Program-made: the position numbers and the translations under genes
Assembly: GCA_015521385.1 (NCBI GenBank)
Contig: WAOH01000227.1
Coordinates: forward strand, 1-14,546
From: Thermoproteota archaeon
GTDB taxonomy: Archaea > Korarchaeota > Korarchaeia > Korarchaeales > Korarchaeaceae
DNA length: 14,546 nucleotides
Direction of reading: 5' to 3'
Part shown: in pieces, positions 1 to 7,616 of the stretch
How positions within the stretch are numbered: the stretch's first letter is position 1
How the letters are laid out: every line of letters begins with the position of its first letter
Notes under the pieces: model-generated
Told to the model about the DNA's origin: nothing
What the model saw: the letters and a program-made list of their open reading frames with translations, nothing else
Databases searched by the model: none

Positions 1-1
1 G

Positions 2-148
2 TCCGGTTCCGACATCAAAGGAATCTTCGTCCGGTTGTCTCCCAACCCAGCGGACTTCTACAAGAGGATAGTCAAGAGGATGGTTCCAAGGAGGTTAACC
101 GGCATAATGGACTACCTAGAAACGGGCATACTCCCACAAAACCTTTAA
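2..148 (+). CDS. C-terminal end of an unidentified protein (5' truncated by window)
   Basis: An open frame runs from the window edge to a TAA at 146-148, giving 48 residues that end in YLETGILPQNL. It is basic in the middle (KRIVKRMVPRRL) and shows no motif I recognise, so no function is proposed. Support for it being coding is the uninterrupted frame to the edge and the tight fit of its stop codon to the TATA box of the following tRNA gene. The start lies outside the window. Confidence 0.6.
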   Translation, partial: SGSDIKGIFVRLSPNPADFYKRIVKRMVPRRLTGIMDYLETGILPQNL

Positions 149-151
149 ATT
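143..151 (+). promoter_or_regulatory. TATA box of tRNA-Leu, overlapping the upstream stop codon
   Basis: CTTTAAATT is centred about 32 nt before the tRNA 5' end, so initiation about 26 nt downstream of the box would leave a short 5' leader for RNase P. The TAA inside the box is also the stop codon of the upstream gene, so the promoter is embedded in coding sequence. Confidence 0.6.
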
Positions 152-178
152 CCAGAGAATAGAGGACATGAACGCGGG

Positions 179-265
179 GCGGGGGTGGCCGAGCCAGGTC
201 CAAGGCGACGGACTCAAGATCCGTTGGGCGTCAGGCCCGCGTGGGTTCGAATCCCACCCCCCGCA
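179..265 (+). tRNA. tRNA-Leu (anticodon CAA)
   Basis: A class II (long variable arm) tRNA of 87 nt. The acceptor stem is GCGGGGG (179-185) with CCCCCGC (258-264) and discriminator A265. The D stem GCC/GGC begins at 188. The anticodon stem ACGGA/TCCGT encloses loop CTCAAGA (213-219), giving anticodon CAA at 215-217, which reads the UUG codon. The variable arm is 225-240, and the T arm is GTGGG-TTCGAAT-CCCAC (241-257). No intron and no encoded CCA are seen. The next gene is convergent, and its stop codon lies 6 nt after the tRNA. Confidence 0.96.
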
Positions 266-271
266 CTTCAC

Positions 272-1417
272 CTACAACTCTCCATACTCCTTGAATATCT
301 CCATGAGAACAGGATTGATCTCCACCACTTTCGTTTTACCCACCGAGGTCCTCCTAACTATGCCGGCCGAGTCCAATCGCTTCAAGATCCTTGAAACCTT
401 GCTTTTAGAGAATCCCGTGAGTTCTGGAAGGTCCTTCTGTTCTATCTTACCCTCATTATCTAGCAATATCTTCAGTATACTGCGCTCGTCCCTATCGAGC
501 CTCTCCACCAGCTCCCTGTACTTGTCCACCACCTCATCATCCAGCACTATCTCCTCAGGTGGGGAACCAGACCAGCCCTCTATTCTTGGCCTCCTAGATG
601 CCCTCCTATAGAGCATGAAGGCTACACCTCCGGTTATGATGTTCGATCCCAAGATGGCCATCAACAACTCCGTGAGGGACAGTCCTCTCTCAACTCCGTT
701 GGAGGGTGTTGTATTGGTTATAGTTACCGTCTCCTCGCCCTTCGGGGGTGGAGCCTCTCCCATGACCCTGAAGACTATGCTGAAGTCCCACGCGTTTCCC
801 CTCGGAGGCGGGAACGGCTTCCACAGCGCGGTCAGCCTCTCCGAGAGTGGATCCATCTCTACGGCGCCGAAAGCACCTATCTTTGTTATAGCGGCTCCGT
901 ACGGGAGAAGTATCCTCATTGCGGATCTGTTATACTCGACTGTGGCGTTGGGCATGTAGAATCGGTACACAAGCCTGTATGTGTTATCTTTGAGTTTGAC
1001 CAGTATGGTGTTCGGCTTGAACATGAAAGTGAACGTGAAATTCCTCACGTCGCCCGGGCCCAAACCCTTCTCGAACCGGACGAGTATCACATCTGCGTAG
1101 GACTCCGTTTTGATCTTGCTCACCGAGATGTCCCCGGATAGCGGCCTCAGATTGTCTATGCCCTTGTAGGGGTTCTCCATGACTATGCCTATTGGAAGTA
1201 TCGGGAACATGAGAGACCCTATACTGCCGTTGAACTCCTCTCTTACTACGATCTCAGCGGTAATCGTCACCTTAACGGAGGTGTTCTCGTAAAGTTCTGT
1301 ACTCACATTCATCTTGTTTATAGTCACGCTGGCGACGGGTTCCGCTGCGGAGTGGAAGGGCATCTGGGCCATAAGTAGTAGAAGTATTCCTGCCAGTATC
1401 GTTGCATTCTGTTTCAT
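272..1417 (-). CDS. Membrane-anchored winged-helix transcription regulator with extracellular domain
   Basis: Domain order in 381 residues: a signal peptide (1-25, hydrophobic ILLLLMAQM, cleavage near SAA-EP); a beta-rich outside domain of about 215 residues with several N-glycosylation sequons (around 45, 63, 126, 157, 163, 235); a single membrane segment (about 251-270); a basic stop-transfer stretch RRASRRPR; and a C-terminal winged helix (about 305-370). The helix-turn-helix has the form LPELTGFSKSKVSRILKRL, followed by a wing ending KTKVVEIN. This is the layout of archaeal membrane-bound MarR/ArsR-like regulators, in which an exposed domain senses the surface and the cytoplasmic DNA-binding domain acts on promoters; the target is unknown. 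Start: ATG at 1417 preceded by AAAGGTGA. It is divergent from the Toprim gene and may regulate that shared promoter region (inference). Confidence 0.85.
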   Translation of the reverse strand: MKQNATILAGILLLLMAQMPFHSAAEPVASVTINKMNVSTELYENTSVKVTITAEIVVREEFNGSIGSLMFPILPIGIVMENPYKGIDNLRPLSGDISVSKIKTESYADVILVRFEKGLGPGDVRNFTFTFMFKPNTILVKLKDNTYRLVYRFYMPNATVEYNRSAMRILLPYGAAITKIGAFGAVEMDPLSERLTALWKPFPPPRGNAWDFSIVFRVMGEAPPPKGEETVTITNTTPSNGVERGLSLTELLMAILGSNIITGGVAFMLYRRASRRPRIEGWSGSPPEEIVLDDEVVDKYRELVERLDRDERSILKILLDNEGKIEQKDLPELTGFSKSKVSRILKRLDSAGIVRRTSVGKTKVVEINPVLMEIFKEYGEL

Positions 1418-1465
1418 AGGCCCTTCACCTTTTCATGGCTACCCAAGGGGGAACCTAGGAAAACA

Positions 1466-1474
1466 TTATTAAAC
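1466..1474. promoter_or_regulatory. A/T-rich TATA-like element in the divergent intergenic region
   Basis: ATTATTAAA sits in the 88-nt space between the divergent membrane regulator and Toprim gene. Read on the minus strand (TTTAATAAT) it is about 50 nt from the regulator ATG. Read on the plus strand it would initiate about 10 nt before the TTG of the Toprim gene. Either or both uses are possible; no second clear TATA is present in the gap. Confidence 0.4.
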
Positions 1475-1505
1475 TATCACGGCTCTAGTCGATGGGAGAC
1501 CTGAC

Positions 1506-1931
1506 TTGAAGGCAAATCCCCTTCTTTTTCAGCGCGTTGTGGAGTGGGTTAGGGAACTGAACTCGCGAGCATCCTTCTCTGACGTTGAGGTTATAGTGGA
1601 GGGCCCGAGGGATGAAGCAGCTCTGGAGGGGATGGGCGTCCGGGCCTCCTTCGTTTATGCCTCGAGCTTGGTGAAGGATGTCCGGGAACTCGGCGAGGGG
1701 AGGGTCATCGGCAGAACGTTCATCATATTAACGGACTTCGATGATGAGGGGAGGGATCTACACGATAAGCTGAAGAGGATGATCACTGAACTGGGGGGTA
1801 AAGTGGACGAGTCCCCCAGAAGCTCCTATAAAGCATTAGGGCTTCCTCCACTGATAGAGGAGGTGGAGGGTTTCCTTAGGAGGAGGGTCCGGGATTGGAG
1901 CGAGCTGATGGCAGATTGGCGATCAGAATAA
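1506..1931 (+). CDS. Toprim-domain small primase-like protein (UPF0292/COG1658 type)
   Basis: A stand-alone Toprim fold of 141 residues. The first conserved acidic motif is VEGPRDEAAL (catalytic-type Glu at 32), and the DxD motif is in LTDFDDEG (Asp77, Asp79), with the Lys/Ser-rich region after it. The archaeal family is annotated as small primase-like proteins and is related to the Toprim part of bacterial RNase M5 and DnaG; its substrate in archaea is not firmly known. The start is TTG at 1506, giving an N-terminal helix before the first Toprim strand. The 3' end overlaps the next gene, so the two are probably co-transcribed and co-translated. Confidence 0.82.
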   Translation: MKANPLLFQRVVEWVRELNSRASFSDVEVIVEGPRDEAALEGMGVRASFVYASSLVKDVRELGEGRVIGRTFIILTDFDDEGRDLHDKLKRMITELGGKVDESPRSSYKALGLPPLIEEVEGFLRRRVRDWSELMADWRSE

Positions 1932-2401
1932 CCCTAACGGCGGAAGTGTATCCAACGGAAGACGTCAGGAGGGTACTCCAAGCTATGAACACCATAATAC
2001 CCTTCAGTGAAGAAGTGGATGATGTTGAAATAGAGGGAGGGGAGCGAAGGAAGTTGATAACCGTGAGAAAAGAGGGCCATGAAGCATTAATCAAGCTGAG
2101 GGCAGCCTTCAGAAATAACAGAATACTAGATACCGCGAGAAGCCTTCTTATGACTAGGAGGGGCAATCTAAGGGCCTTGAGATTCCACAAACAGGCAGCT
2201 TATGTGGGGAGGGTCAGGCTGTGTGACGAGGATGAGATGTCCCCACTGGGCGTGATATCTCTAACCATAGACTACGAAGGAGAGGCTCAAACCTTGGCGG
2301 ACTGGCTTACCCCTAAAACAGAGAGAGGAAGGCCTATTGGAGAGGCCACTACGCACGAACTACTCTACGGTAGGTCTAGGACATCAGAGATCCACGATTA
2401 G
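1916..2401 (+). CDS. UPF0201 / COG1325 family protein (predicted RNA-binding)
   Basis: The start AIRITLTAEVYPTEDVRRV and the later region RILDTARSLLMTRRG followed by PLGVISLTI are characteristic of UPF0201, an archaeal family with a ribosomal-protein-L5-like fold that has been predicted to bind RNA or associate with the exosome. No direct function is established. The open frame can be extended back to a TTG at 1895. I chose the TTG at 1916 because a GAGCTGAT Shine-Dalgarno-like sequence (1902-1909) lies 6 nt before it and the family normally begins just before the first strand. The protein is then 161 residues and overlaps the Toprim stop by 16 nt. The 3' end overlaps rnz on the other strand by 18 nt. 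Confidence 0.82.
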   Translation: MAIRITLTAEVYPTEDVRRVLQAMNTIIPFSEEVDDVEIEGGERRKLITVRKEGHEALIKLRAAFRNNRILDTARSLLMTRRGNLRALRFHKQAAYVGRVRLCDEDEMSPLGVISLTIDYEGEAQTLADWLTPKTERGRPIGEATTHELLYGRSRTSEIHD

Positions 2402-3292
2402 AAAATCCCGGGCGGCGATGACCTCCCCCCCATACACCTTGGAGGCCTCCTCCTCGAACCTAGCTAAATCCTCTTCCCTATATCTGGCGCTGAAGTGAGT
2501 CAGAATCAGCTTCTTAACTCCAGCAGCCTCAGCTACCTTACCCGCCTCTAACGCGGTGCTATGTCCTGTCGCCACCGCCCTATCTCTGAGCTCGTCTAGG
2601 TAGGTGGCCTCGTGTATCAGAGCATCGGCCCCTCTGGCCGCTGATATCACCGATTCGGTCGGCCTAGTGTCAGACGAGTAGACGAGCGTAGCTCCTTTCC
2701 GTGGAGGGCCCATGACATCCCGAGGTCTCACAATTCTTCCATCGGGGAGTTTTACGGAGAAACCCTTCTGGAGGACGCTCCTCAATACCAATGGAACACC
2801 GAGTTCATCAGCTTTTGCTGGATCAAACTTCCCCGGACGATCCCTCTCTTTGATTTTGACTCCATAGGTCTCGAATCCTGCGTGATCCACAGGGAAGAAC
2901 TGTACAGTGAACTTGCCCAGCTCCAGCTCCTTGGAGACCTCTATCTCCCTGAACACCACTTTGAACTGAGGTTTCGAGCCGGTCCTCTCCTCGACTTCTT
3001 CCAAGATGCGGCGCAGGTCTCTAGGCCCCACTATCAACAGTTCCGAGCCCTTCCTCAGTATGCTCAGGGACTGGATCATGGGCATGAGTCCGAAGAAGTG
3101 ATCCCCATGCAGGTGAGTTATGACGACCTTGTCTATCTTCATTAGACTTTCACGCGCGCGAATGAGTTGTCTCTGAGTGCCTTCTCCGCAATCTAATAGG
3201 AGAGAATCCCCAGAAGTCTTCACAAGAATGGCAGGTAGCCCCCTATCATCTGTCGGCACAGCAGAACTCGTTCCAAGGAACCTAACTCTCAC
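2384..3292 (-). CDS. rnz: Ribonuclease Z (tRNA 3' endonuclease)
   Basis: Metallo-beta-lactamase-fold endonuclease that cuts the 3' trailer from precursor tRNAs. With the start used here (302 residues), FLGTSSAVPT opens the fold. The zinc motif is HLHGDH (His60, His62, Asp64, His65), with further ligands in PVDHAG (His137), SSDTRPT (Asp208) and LTHFSARY (His266). HEATY and GHSTA are typical of the RNase Z branch. Length is normal. An ATG at 3313 would add seven residues, but its GGAGG is only 2 nt away. The GTG at 3292 has GAGG 6 nt upstream and forms a GTGA overlap with the trmG10 stop, so it is preferred. It is the last gene of the minus-strand run. The CCA encoded in two local tRNAs is relevant to its cleavage site. 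Confidence 0.95.
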   Translation of the reverse strand: MRVRFLGTSSAVPTDDRGLPAILVKTSGDSLLLDCGEGTQRQLIRARESLMKIDKVVITHLHGDHFFGLMPMIQSLSILRKGSELLIVGPRDLRRILEEVEERTGSKPQFKVVFREIEVSKELELGKFTVQFFPVDHAGFETYGVKIKERDRPGKFDPAKADELGVPLVLRSVLQKGFSVKLPDGRIVRPRDVMGPPRKGATLVYSSDTRPTESVISAARGADALIHEATYLDELRDRAVATGHSTALEAGKVAEAAGVKKLILTHFSARYREEDLARFEEEASKVYGGEVIAARDFLIVDL

Positions 3293-4326
3293 TCTCTCAG
3301 CCTCGTAACCCATACCCTCCTGGTGAGGGATCTATGCTCCCTAACATCGAAATATTCTACCACATCAAACCCGCTCTCACCGAAGACTCCCTCATCTAGG
3401 TGGTCCTTGGGGACGGAGATAACCATCCAACCACCTCCTTTCAAATATGTCGGGGCCCTTCCCACGAAATCCCTGACCAAACCTTCAGGAGATCTACCCA
3501 CGGCGACACTCATCCTCCCATAAGGAGGATCCGTAACAATGCGATCCACTTTTCTATCCAGCTCGAGAGACAGCGCATCTCCCACGATCAATTCGAAACC
3601 TTCCAGAAAGCCGTACGCTATGAGATTGTTCTTGGCCTCGATCACCATCTTCTCACTTATATCGGCACCGATTAACCGTGCACCGATAGACAGCACCTCG
3701 AGAGCAATGCCCCCCACACCTAGGAAGGGATCTAGCACAAGATCTCCCTCACGAGTTCTCGCTAGGTTAACCATCGCCCTTGCCAGCGTGGGTCTCATGG
3801 AGGCTGGATGGACGAAAGGTCTTGCAGCGACCTCCTTTATCTTGAAGGAAGTTCTATCAACCTCAACCTCCCTGAGGTAAAACACTAACAGGCCGGAGGT
3901 CATCACCACCACTACCTCGGATTCCGGATGGGTGAGGTCCACCTTGGTATGGGGATTCCCTCTGAGTATCCACCCACCAACCTCCCGCTCCACCTCCACC
4001 CGCCTCAGTTCCCTGCAACAACCCCGTACCCTGATAGCGGTGGCTCTGAACCTCCTGCCCACGCTGGGTGGACGAATCCTCTTTAGCCCAGTCGGGAAGT
4101 CGGATGGATCTAGAACAGCCAAGAACCTGCCTATGGATCTGGTATATGCGAGCCTGTCCGCCACCTTCTCTATAAGCGAGCCGGGGGGATAATCGAGCTC
4201 CAAGACCAGTAGAGATTCCAAATCCAAGTGGGTCCTGAATCCCACATTGAAAGACTCTAAGACAGCCTTGACCTCCGCCTTGGGAAGGCTGGGATGCTCT
4301 CCTGACAGGTAGAACGCTACTTTCAA
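3289..4326 (-). CDS. trmG10: tRNA (guanine-10-N2) methyltransferase, THUMP + Rossmann methylase (Trm-G10)
   Basis: 345 residues of the archaeal Trm-G10/Trm11 group (COG1041), which mono- and dimethylates the N2 of G10 in tRNA. An N-terminal ferredoxin-like plus THUMP region (about 1-155) is followed by the linker FVHPASMRPTLARAMVNLA, the SAM-binding motif DPFLGVGG (199-206), acidic motif ADIS (221-224), GDAL (249-252), and the amino-methylase motif TDPPYG (265-270). The start is TTG at 4326, giving a TTGA overlap with the nog1 stop, with GGAGGTG 7 nt upstream. The THUMP part is weakly conserved at its start, but the length matches the family. Context with rnz makes a tRNA maturation pair. Confidence 0.93.
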   Translation of the reverse strand: MKVAFYLSGEHPSLPKAEVKAVLESFNVGFRTHLDLESLLVLELDYPPGSLIEKVADRLAYTRSIGRFLAVLDPSDFPTGLKRIRPPSVGRRFRATAIRVRGCCRELRRVEVEREVGGWILRGNPHTKVDLTHPESEVVVVMTSGLLVFYLREVEVDRTSFKIKEVAARPFVHPASMRPTLARAMVNLARTREGDLVLDPFLGVGGIALEVLSIGARLIGADISEKMVIEAKNNLIAYGFLEGFELIVGDALSLELDRKVDRIVTDPPYGRMSVAVGRSPEGLVRDFVGRAPTYLKGGGWMVISVPKDHLDEGVFGESGFDVVEYFDVREHRSLTRRVWVTRLRE

Positions 4327-5354
4327 GGTCCTCCACCTCCTAGCTTCGATCTGACGACTTTGAGCAGGTTCTCTATTCCCAGACCTTTTTCTGCGGATAT
4401 CTCCACGAACCCAATCCCTTGATCGGCTAAGAACCTCCTCGTCTCATCGAACTTATCCCGATAATCTCTTTCCAGATCCTTCTTGTTGACTACAGCTATT
4501 ATTTCCTCCGAGAAGCTGGTGATGATGTCCCTGAGCAGGGATTTCTGCTCCTCCAGCGTGTAGCCACAGGTCTCCGTGGGATCGAGCAGATACAGAACCA
4601 AACCACTCACATGCTTGAGGGCGACGATGGCCTGCATCTCTATCCTGTTCCTCTTAGATAGGGGCCTATCCAGCAGGCCGGGGGTGTCAATGAACTGTAC
4701 CCTCCCAACCCCCTCCAGATCCCTGTGCCCTATGATGATTCCCTTGGTGGTAAAGGGATAAGGGGCTATCTCGGGTTCCTTGGTGGTCACCCTAGAGAGG
4801 AGCGTGCTCTTCCCCGTGTTGGGCATGCCTGCTATTATCACCGCGGGCATGGTAGGATCCAAATCAGGCAAATCCCTGAGCCTCGGTATTGTCTCCCTCA
4901 AGAAGTCAACTTCTGGCTTGATCTTCTTCAACACGGAGGATATCCTACCAGTGGCCTCTCTCCGGAGAGCGGCCATGCGATCGGGATCGTCGGTCCAACC
5001 GATCTTTGATATGTACCACCTCGAGATTCTGGAGATGGTCTTTGAGGCCCACTTAACGGCGCCTAAGGCGTGTTTTACCTGATCCACACCGGCTAAGACG
5101 TCCAGCAGCTCTCTATAGAAGGGATCTAATCTCTCCACGCTGGGAAAGGATTTCACCACTTTATCCAGCCTGCTTACTAGGGTATCGGAGATCGTCTGGA
5201 TTCTAGATATCTCCCTCGATCTGTAAATCAGTATCTTGTCCCCTCTCTTGGCTACCGGCTTGGGTTTCTTGAAAGCTCTCCTGAAGGAGATATCCAGCAA
5301 TTCCTCTACGCTTAGGGGGACTACTGCCCTCCTGAAGGGATTGGGCAATTCCAT
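4323..5354 (-). CDS. nog1: Nog1-family GTPase (large ribosomal subunit assembly)
   Basis: Archaeal homologue of eukaryotic Nog1 (COG1084), a GTPase of 60S/50S assembly. In the 343-residue form, the N-terminal helical Nog1 domain (LPNPFRRAVVP onward, about 1-165) precedes the G domain. Its motifs are P-loop GMPNTGKST (176-184), G2 in YPFTTKG, G3 DTPG (223-226), G4 NKKD (290-293) and G5 ISA (about 319-321). The open frame extends to 5420, but that would overlap the S2P gene by 67 nt. The ATG at 5354 shares one base with the S2P stop (TGATG) and begins MELPNPFRR as in the family. The C-terminus ends in a Gly-rich tail (GGGGP). Confidence 0.94.
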   Translation of the reverse strand: MELPNPFRRAVVPLSVEELLDISFRRAFKKPKPVAKRGDKILIYRSREISRIQTISDTLVSRLDKVVKSFPSVERLDPFYRELLDVLAGVDQVKHALGAVKWASKTISRISRWYISKIGWTDDPDRMAALRREATGRISSVLKKIKPEVDFLRETIPRLRDLPDLDPTMPAVIIAGMPNTGKSTLLSRVTTKEPEIAPYPFTTKGIIIGHRDLEGVGRVQFIDTPGLLDRPLSKRNRIEMQAIVALKHVSGLVLYLLDPTETCGYTLEEQKSLLRDIITSFSEEIIAVVNKKDLERDYRDKFDETRRFLADQGIGFVEISAEKGLGIENLLKVVRSKLGGGGP

Positions 5355-6490
5355 CAACTCAGGAAGAATAAGAGGACATTGTATATCAGCATTAGCGCGA
5401 TAGGCGCGGACACGGCCCAAGTAAGCTTGCGAGCCATCTCCTCATCGCCAGTGTACATGGTAAGTATCTCCGAGAGGACCAGTCCGCCATCTAGGGGTAG
5501 CATGGGTAGAGCGTTGAGTCCCGCCAGCCCCAGGTTGAACATGATCAGGAATCCGAACAACTCTATGAGCTGGACCGCCACTCCGGTGGGCATGGGGACT
5601 ATGGGATCGAAATAAGGTACCCTCGATAGCATAACCCCTAGGAAGGGCGAGTTCGGATCGTCAGGTCTCGATCCCAATTTTATCCTGTAGGTGCCCCTAT
5701 CTGTCACTACATCCACCTCCTGACCGGGCTTAAGCTTCTCTAGCGCCTTCACCAAGGTGCTGAAGTCCCTGACCCTGTAGCCGTCTATCTGCCTTATGAC
5801 AACCCCGTTAGGGAGTATTCCATAGGAGGGCCCGCCCTCTATAACCTCTTGGACATATACTCCTGAGGGATGGGCCGCCCCGGGGAACACGGAGAATCCT
5901 GGGAACAGGAGCATGGCCAAGAGGAGGGCCACGAAGAATGTTGCGAAATTCATGAAGATCCCGGCGGAGTAAACGCCCATCCTCCTGAGGGGATCCAGCC
6001 TCTTGATCACATCCTCATCTGGTTCGACGAAAGCGCCTAAAAGGACGAATAAAATGAAGAAGGCTATTTTCTTGATGGGGACCCCGAAGTACCAGCTGGC
6101 CGCGGCGTGCCCAAATTCGTGAGCGGCCAGAATGATGAATATGGAGATGAGCAAGGGGGCTGATATCTCGAAAGTGACTCCCGGTATCACAGGGGCTATC
6201 TGGGCTACTTTCGGGCCGAATAAGGAGTCCAAGGTAATCTTAACGAGGAATATCAGAAATAGCGCGGAAGAGACCAAGAGAGACGCGATTCCAATCTTGT
6301 AGAGGGGACCCACGAACTTGGCCAGTCCCCCAATGATCTTCCTGAAGCTTTCGGGTTTGAAGGAAAACTCCAAGTAGAAAACACCTATCTTCGTCCTCTC
6401 TCCTCCGAGATACCTGTTCACGAGGAGGCCAACGAGGTAGGCCGCGGCCCAGAATAGGAGGAAATCAGTCAGGAAGTTCTGGGATATCAA
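5354..6490 (-). CDS. Site-2 protease-family intramembrane zinc metalloprotease with PDZ domain (M50)
   Basis: 378 residues, strongly hydrophobic. Membrane segments lie at about 9-27, 65-88, 110-130, 143-156, 173-197, 305-335 and 358-377. The zinc motif HEFGH (His124, Glu125, His128) lies in a membrane helix. A PDZ domain spans about 208-275 (GVYVQEVIEGGPSYGI). The third ligand motif NALPMLPLDGG (Asp334) is intact. Site-2 proteases cut membrane-bound substrates, often regulators, inside the bilayer; the substrate here is unknown. The start is TTG at 6490, 6 nt after the M20 stop, with the GGTTGATC-like sequence as a weak ribosome site. The window also contains a membrane-anchored transcription regulator (272-1417), a conceivable but unproven substrate. 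Confidence 0.93.
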   Translation of the reverse strand: MISQNFLTDFLLFWAAAYLVGLLVNRYLGGERTKIGVFYLEFSFKPESFRKIIGGLAKFVGPLYKIGIASLLVSSALFLIFLVKITLDSLFGPKVAQIAPVIPGVTFEISAPLLISIFIILAAHEFGHAAASWYFGVPIKKIAFFILFVLLGAFVEPDEDVIKRLDPLRRMGVYSAGIFMNFATFFVALLLAMLLFPGFSVFPGAAHPSGVYVQEVIEGGPSYGILPNGVVIRQIDGYRVRDFSTLVKALEKLKPGQEVDVVTDRGTYRIKLGSRPDDPNSPFLGVMLSRVPYFDPIVPMPTGVAVQLIELFGFLIMFNLGLAGLNALPMLPLDGGLVLSEILTMYTGDEEMARKLTWAVSAPIALMLIYNVLLFFLS

Positions 6491-6496
6491 GACGGA

Positions 6497-7558
6497 TCAA
6501 CCCTTGAGGAGGTGCGCTAAGAACTCCGCCATCTCATATACGGAGGGAAGCCTGACGTACTCGTCAGCTGAGTGGTGGTTGCCTCCCTCAGGTCCAAGTA
6601 TAACGGGTTTGATTCCACCCATCTTGTAAAGGTAGTTAGCATCGGAGACTGTCCTGTAGACGTCCGTCTCAAAGCGCCTCCCGAGCACGCCCTCCGCCAC
6701 TTCCTGCACTCTCTCGACGAAATCATCATCCTCTGGTAGCTCATAAGGTTCCATGAAGGGGGTGGGTCTTTTCATCAGCGATATCTTGATCCTCGCCCTC
6801 AGCTCAGGAGTTTTCCTCAGATGCTCCATGAACTTCTTCCTGATGACTCCGGGATCGTTGCCAGGCGGGTAATGCCTGTCCAGCCTGACCAGACACCTAT
6901 CCGGATGGGCCATCACCAACTCCGGCGACTTTATGCTCAGTGGGGCAACACTTCCACCTATCCCATCGACCTTGGGTAGATCCACCGCCCACAGAACGAT
7001 TTTCGCCGCTTCTATAACGGCGTTTATGCCGGCCTCCTCGGTCCCGGGAGCCGCGAGCCCCTTTATGTCAACGTCGAACACGAACCTGCCGAATGCACCC
7101 CTGAAGAGCCTTTTATTGGTCGGCCCGGCCACTATGGCTTCGCTAACCCGCGGCAGGATCCCGCTCTTCAGGAGCTCGTAGGTCCCCCTGCTGAAACCCT
7201 CCGCATCGCAGACGGCAGCTAGAACAACTCCTCTGCTCTTCTCCCACTTCGAAGCCGCTATGAAGGCCTCCATCATCGCAGCAAGCATCCCTTTATCGTC
7301 GAAGGCCCCCAACCCATAGAGCTTGTCGTCCTCCATCTCTCCCCATGGATTCTTGGTCCAATTAGAGTAAATCTCAAAGGTGTCTGTGTGGGCTAGGAAC
7401 AGCAGGTTATCTTGGTCCTTCACATTGAGGAAGGCCACCACGTTACCGGCACAATCTTTAACCGGTTGATGGACCACCTTATCCGCATACCTCGACAGGG
7501 TATCCGTTATGTAGTAAACAGCCTCCCCTTCCCTACCCCTCAGACTCTTTATACCCAA
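6497..7558 (-). CDS. M20-family metallohydrolase, frameshifted at its N-terminus and with altered active site
   Basis: 353 open codons resembling M20 hydrolases of the YgeY/LysK/DapE type: LAHTDT (metal ligands His57, Asp59), GLGAFDDKGML (Asp88 region), SDANYLYKMGGIKPVILGP and HHSADEYV (C-terminal ligand His). However, the usual D-E-E-G is DAEG (Ala119 at the general base), the usual EPT is GPT (Gly145), and the lid His after G-x-A is Pro (AAPG, 171), so activity is doubtful. The only in-frame start is a TTG at 7558 with no ribosome site, and the frame lacks the family's first helix (LLxxLV). That helix is found in another frame directly upstream (7533-7616). The functional gene therefore probably ran 6497-7616. 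Substrate unknown. Confidence 0.8.
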   Translation of the reverse strand: MGIKSLRGREGEAVYYITDTLSRYADKVVHQPVKDCAGNVVAFLNVKDQDNLLFLAHTDTFEIYSNWTKNPWGEMEDDKLYGLGAFDDKGMLAAMMEAFIAASKWEKSRGVVLAAVCDAEGFSRGTYELLKSGILPRVSEAIVAGPTNKRLFRGAFGRFVFDVDIKGLAAPGTEEAGINAVIEAAKIVLWAVDLPKVDGIGGSVAPLSIKSPELVMAHPDRCLVRLDRHYPPGNDPGVIRKKFMEHLRKTPELRARIKISLMKRPTPFMEPYELPEDDDFVERVQEVAEGVLGRRFETDVYRTVSDANYLYKMGGIKPVILGPEGGNHHSADEYVRLPSVYEMAEFLAHLLKG

Positions 7559-7616
7559 CCAAATCTATCAGCAGATTACGGGTCCTTTCCTGATCCGTGA
7601 GGCTCATCTGACCCAT
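7533..7616 (-). pseudogene. Out-of-frame N-terminal coding segment of the M20 gene (frameshift site)
   Basis: From ATG 7616, preceded by GAGGGGG, the frame reads MGQMSLTDQERTRNLLIDLV then GYKESEG and stops at TAG 7535-7533. LLIDLV is the expected first helix of an M20 enzyme, and the main frame resumes with GREGEAVYYI, which normally follows it directly. Skipping one base, or losing one G from the GGGG run at 7539-7536, joins the two into ESEGREGEAVYYI. This is a +1 frameshift: mutation, sequence error or recoding. The sequence cannot tell which. Confidence 0.75.

Noticed and set aside
168..611. 147-codon plus-strand open frame across tRNA-Leu and the regulator gene
   Set aside because: It starts before the tRNA and continues antisense to a well supported gene with a Ser-rich shadow sequence.
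3863..4336. 157-codon minus-strand open frame inside trmG10
   Set aside because: Low-complexity Gly/Gln/Arg/Ser-rich product typical of a shadow frame; trmG10 in the other frame is clearly real.
5355..5420. 22-residue extension of Nog1 to an upstream start
   Set aside because: It would overlap the site-2 protease gene by 67 nt; the ATG sharing one base with that stop codon matches the family start.
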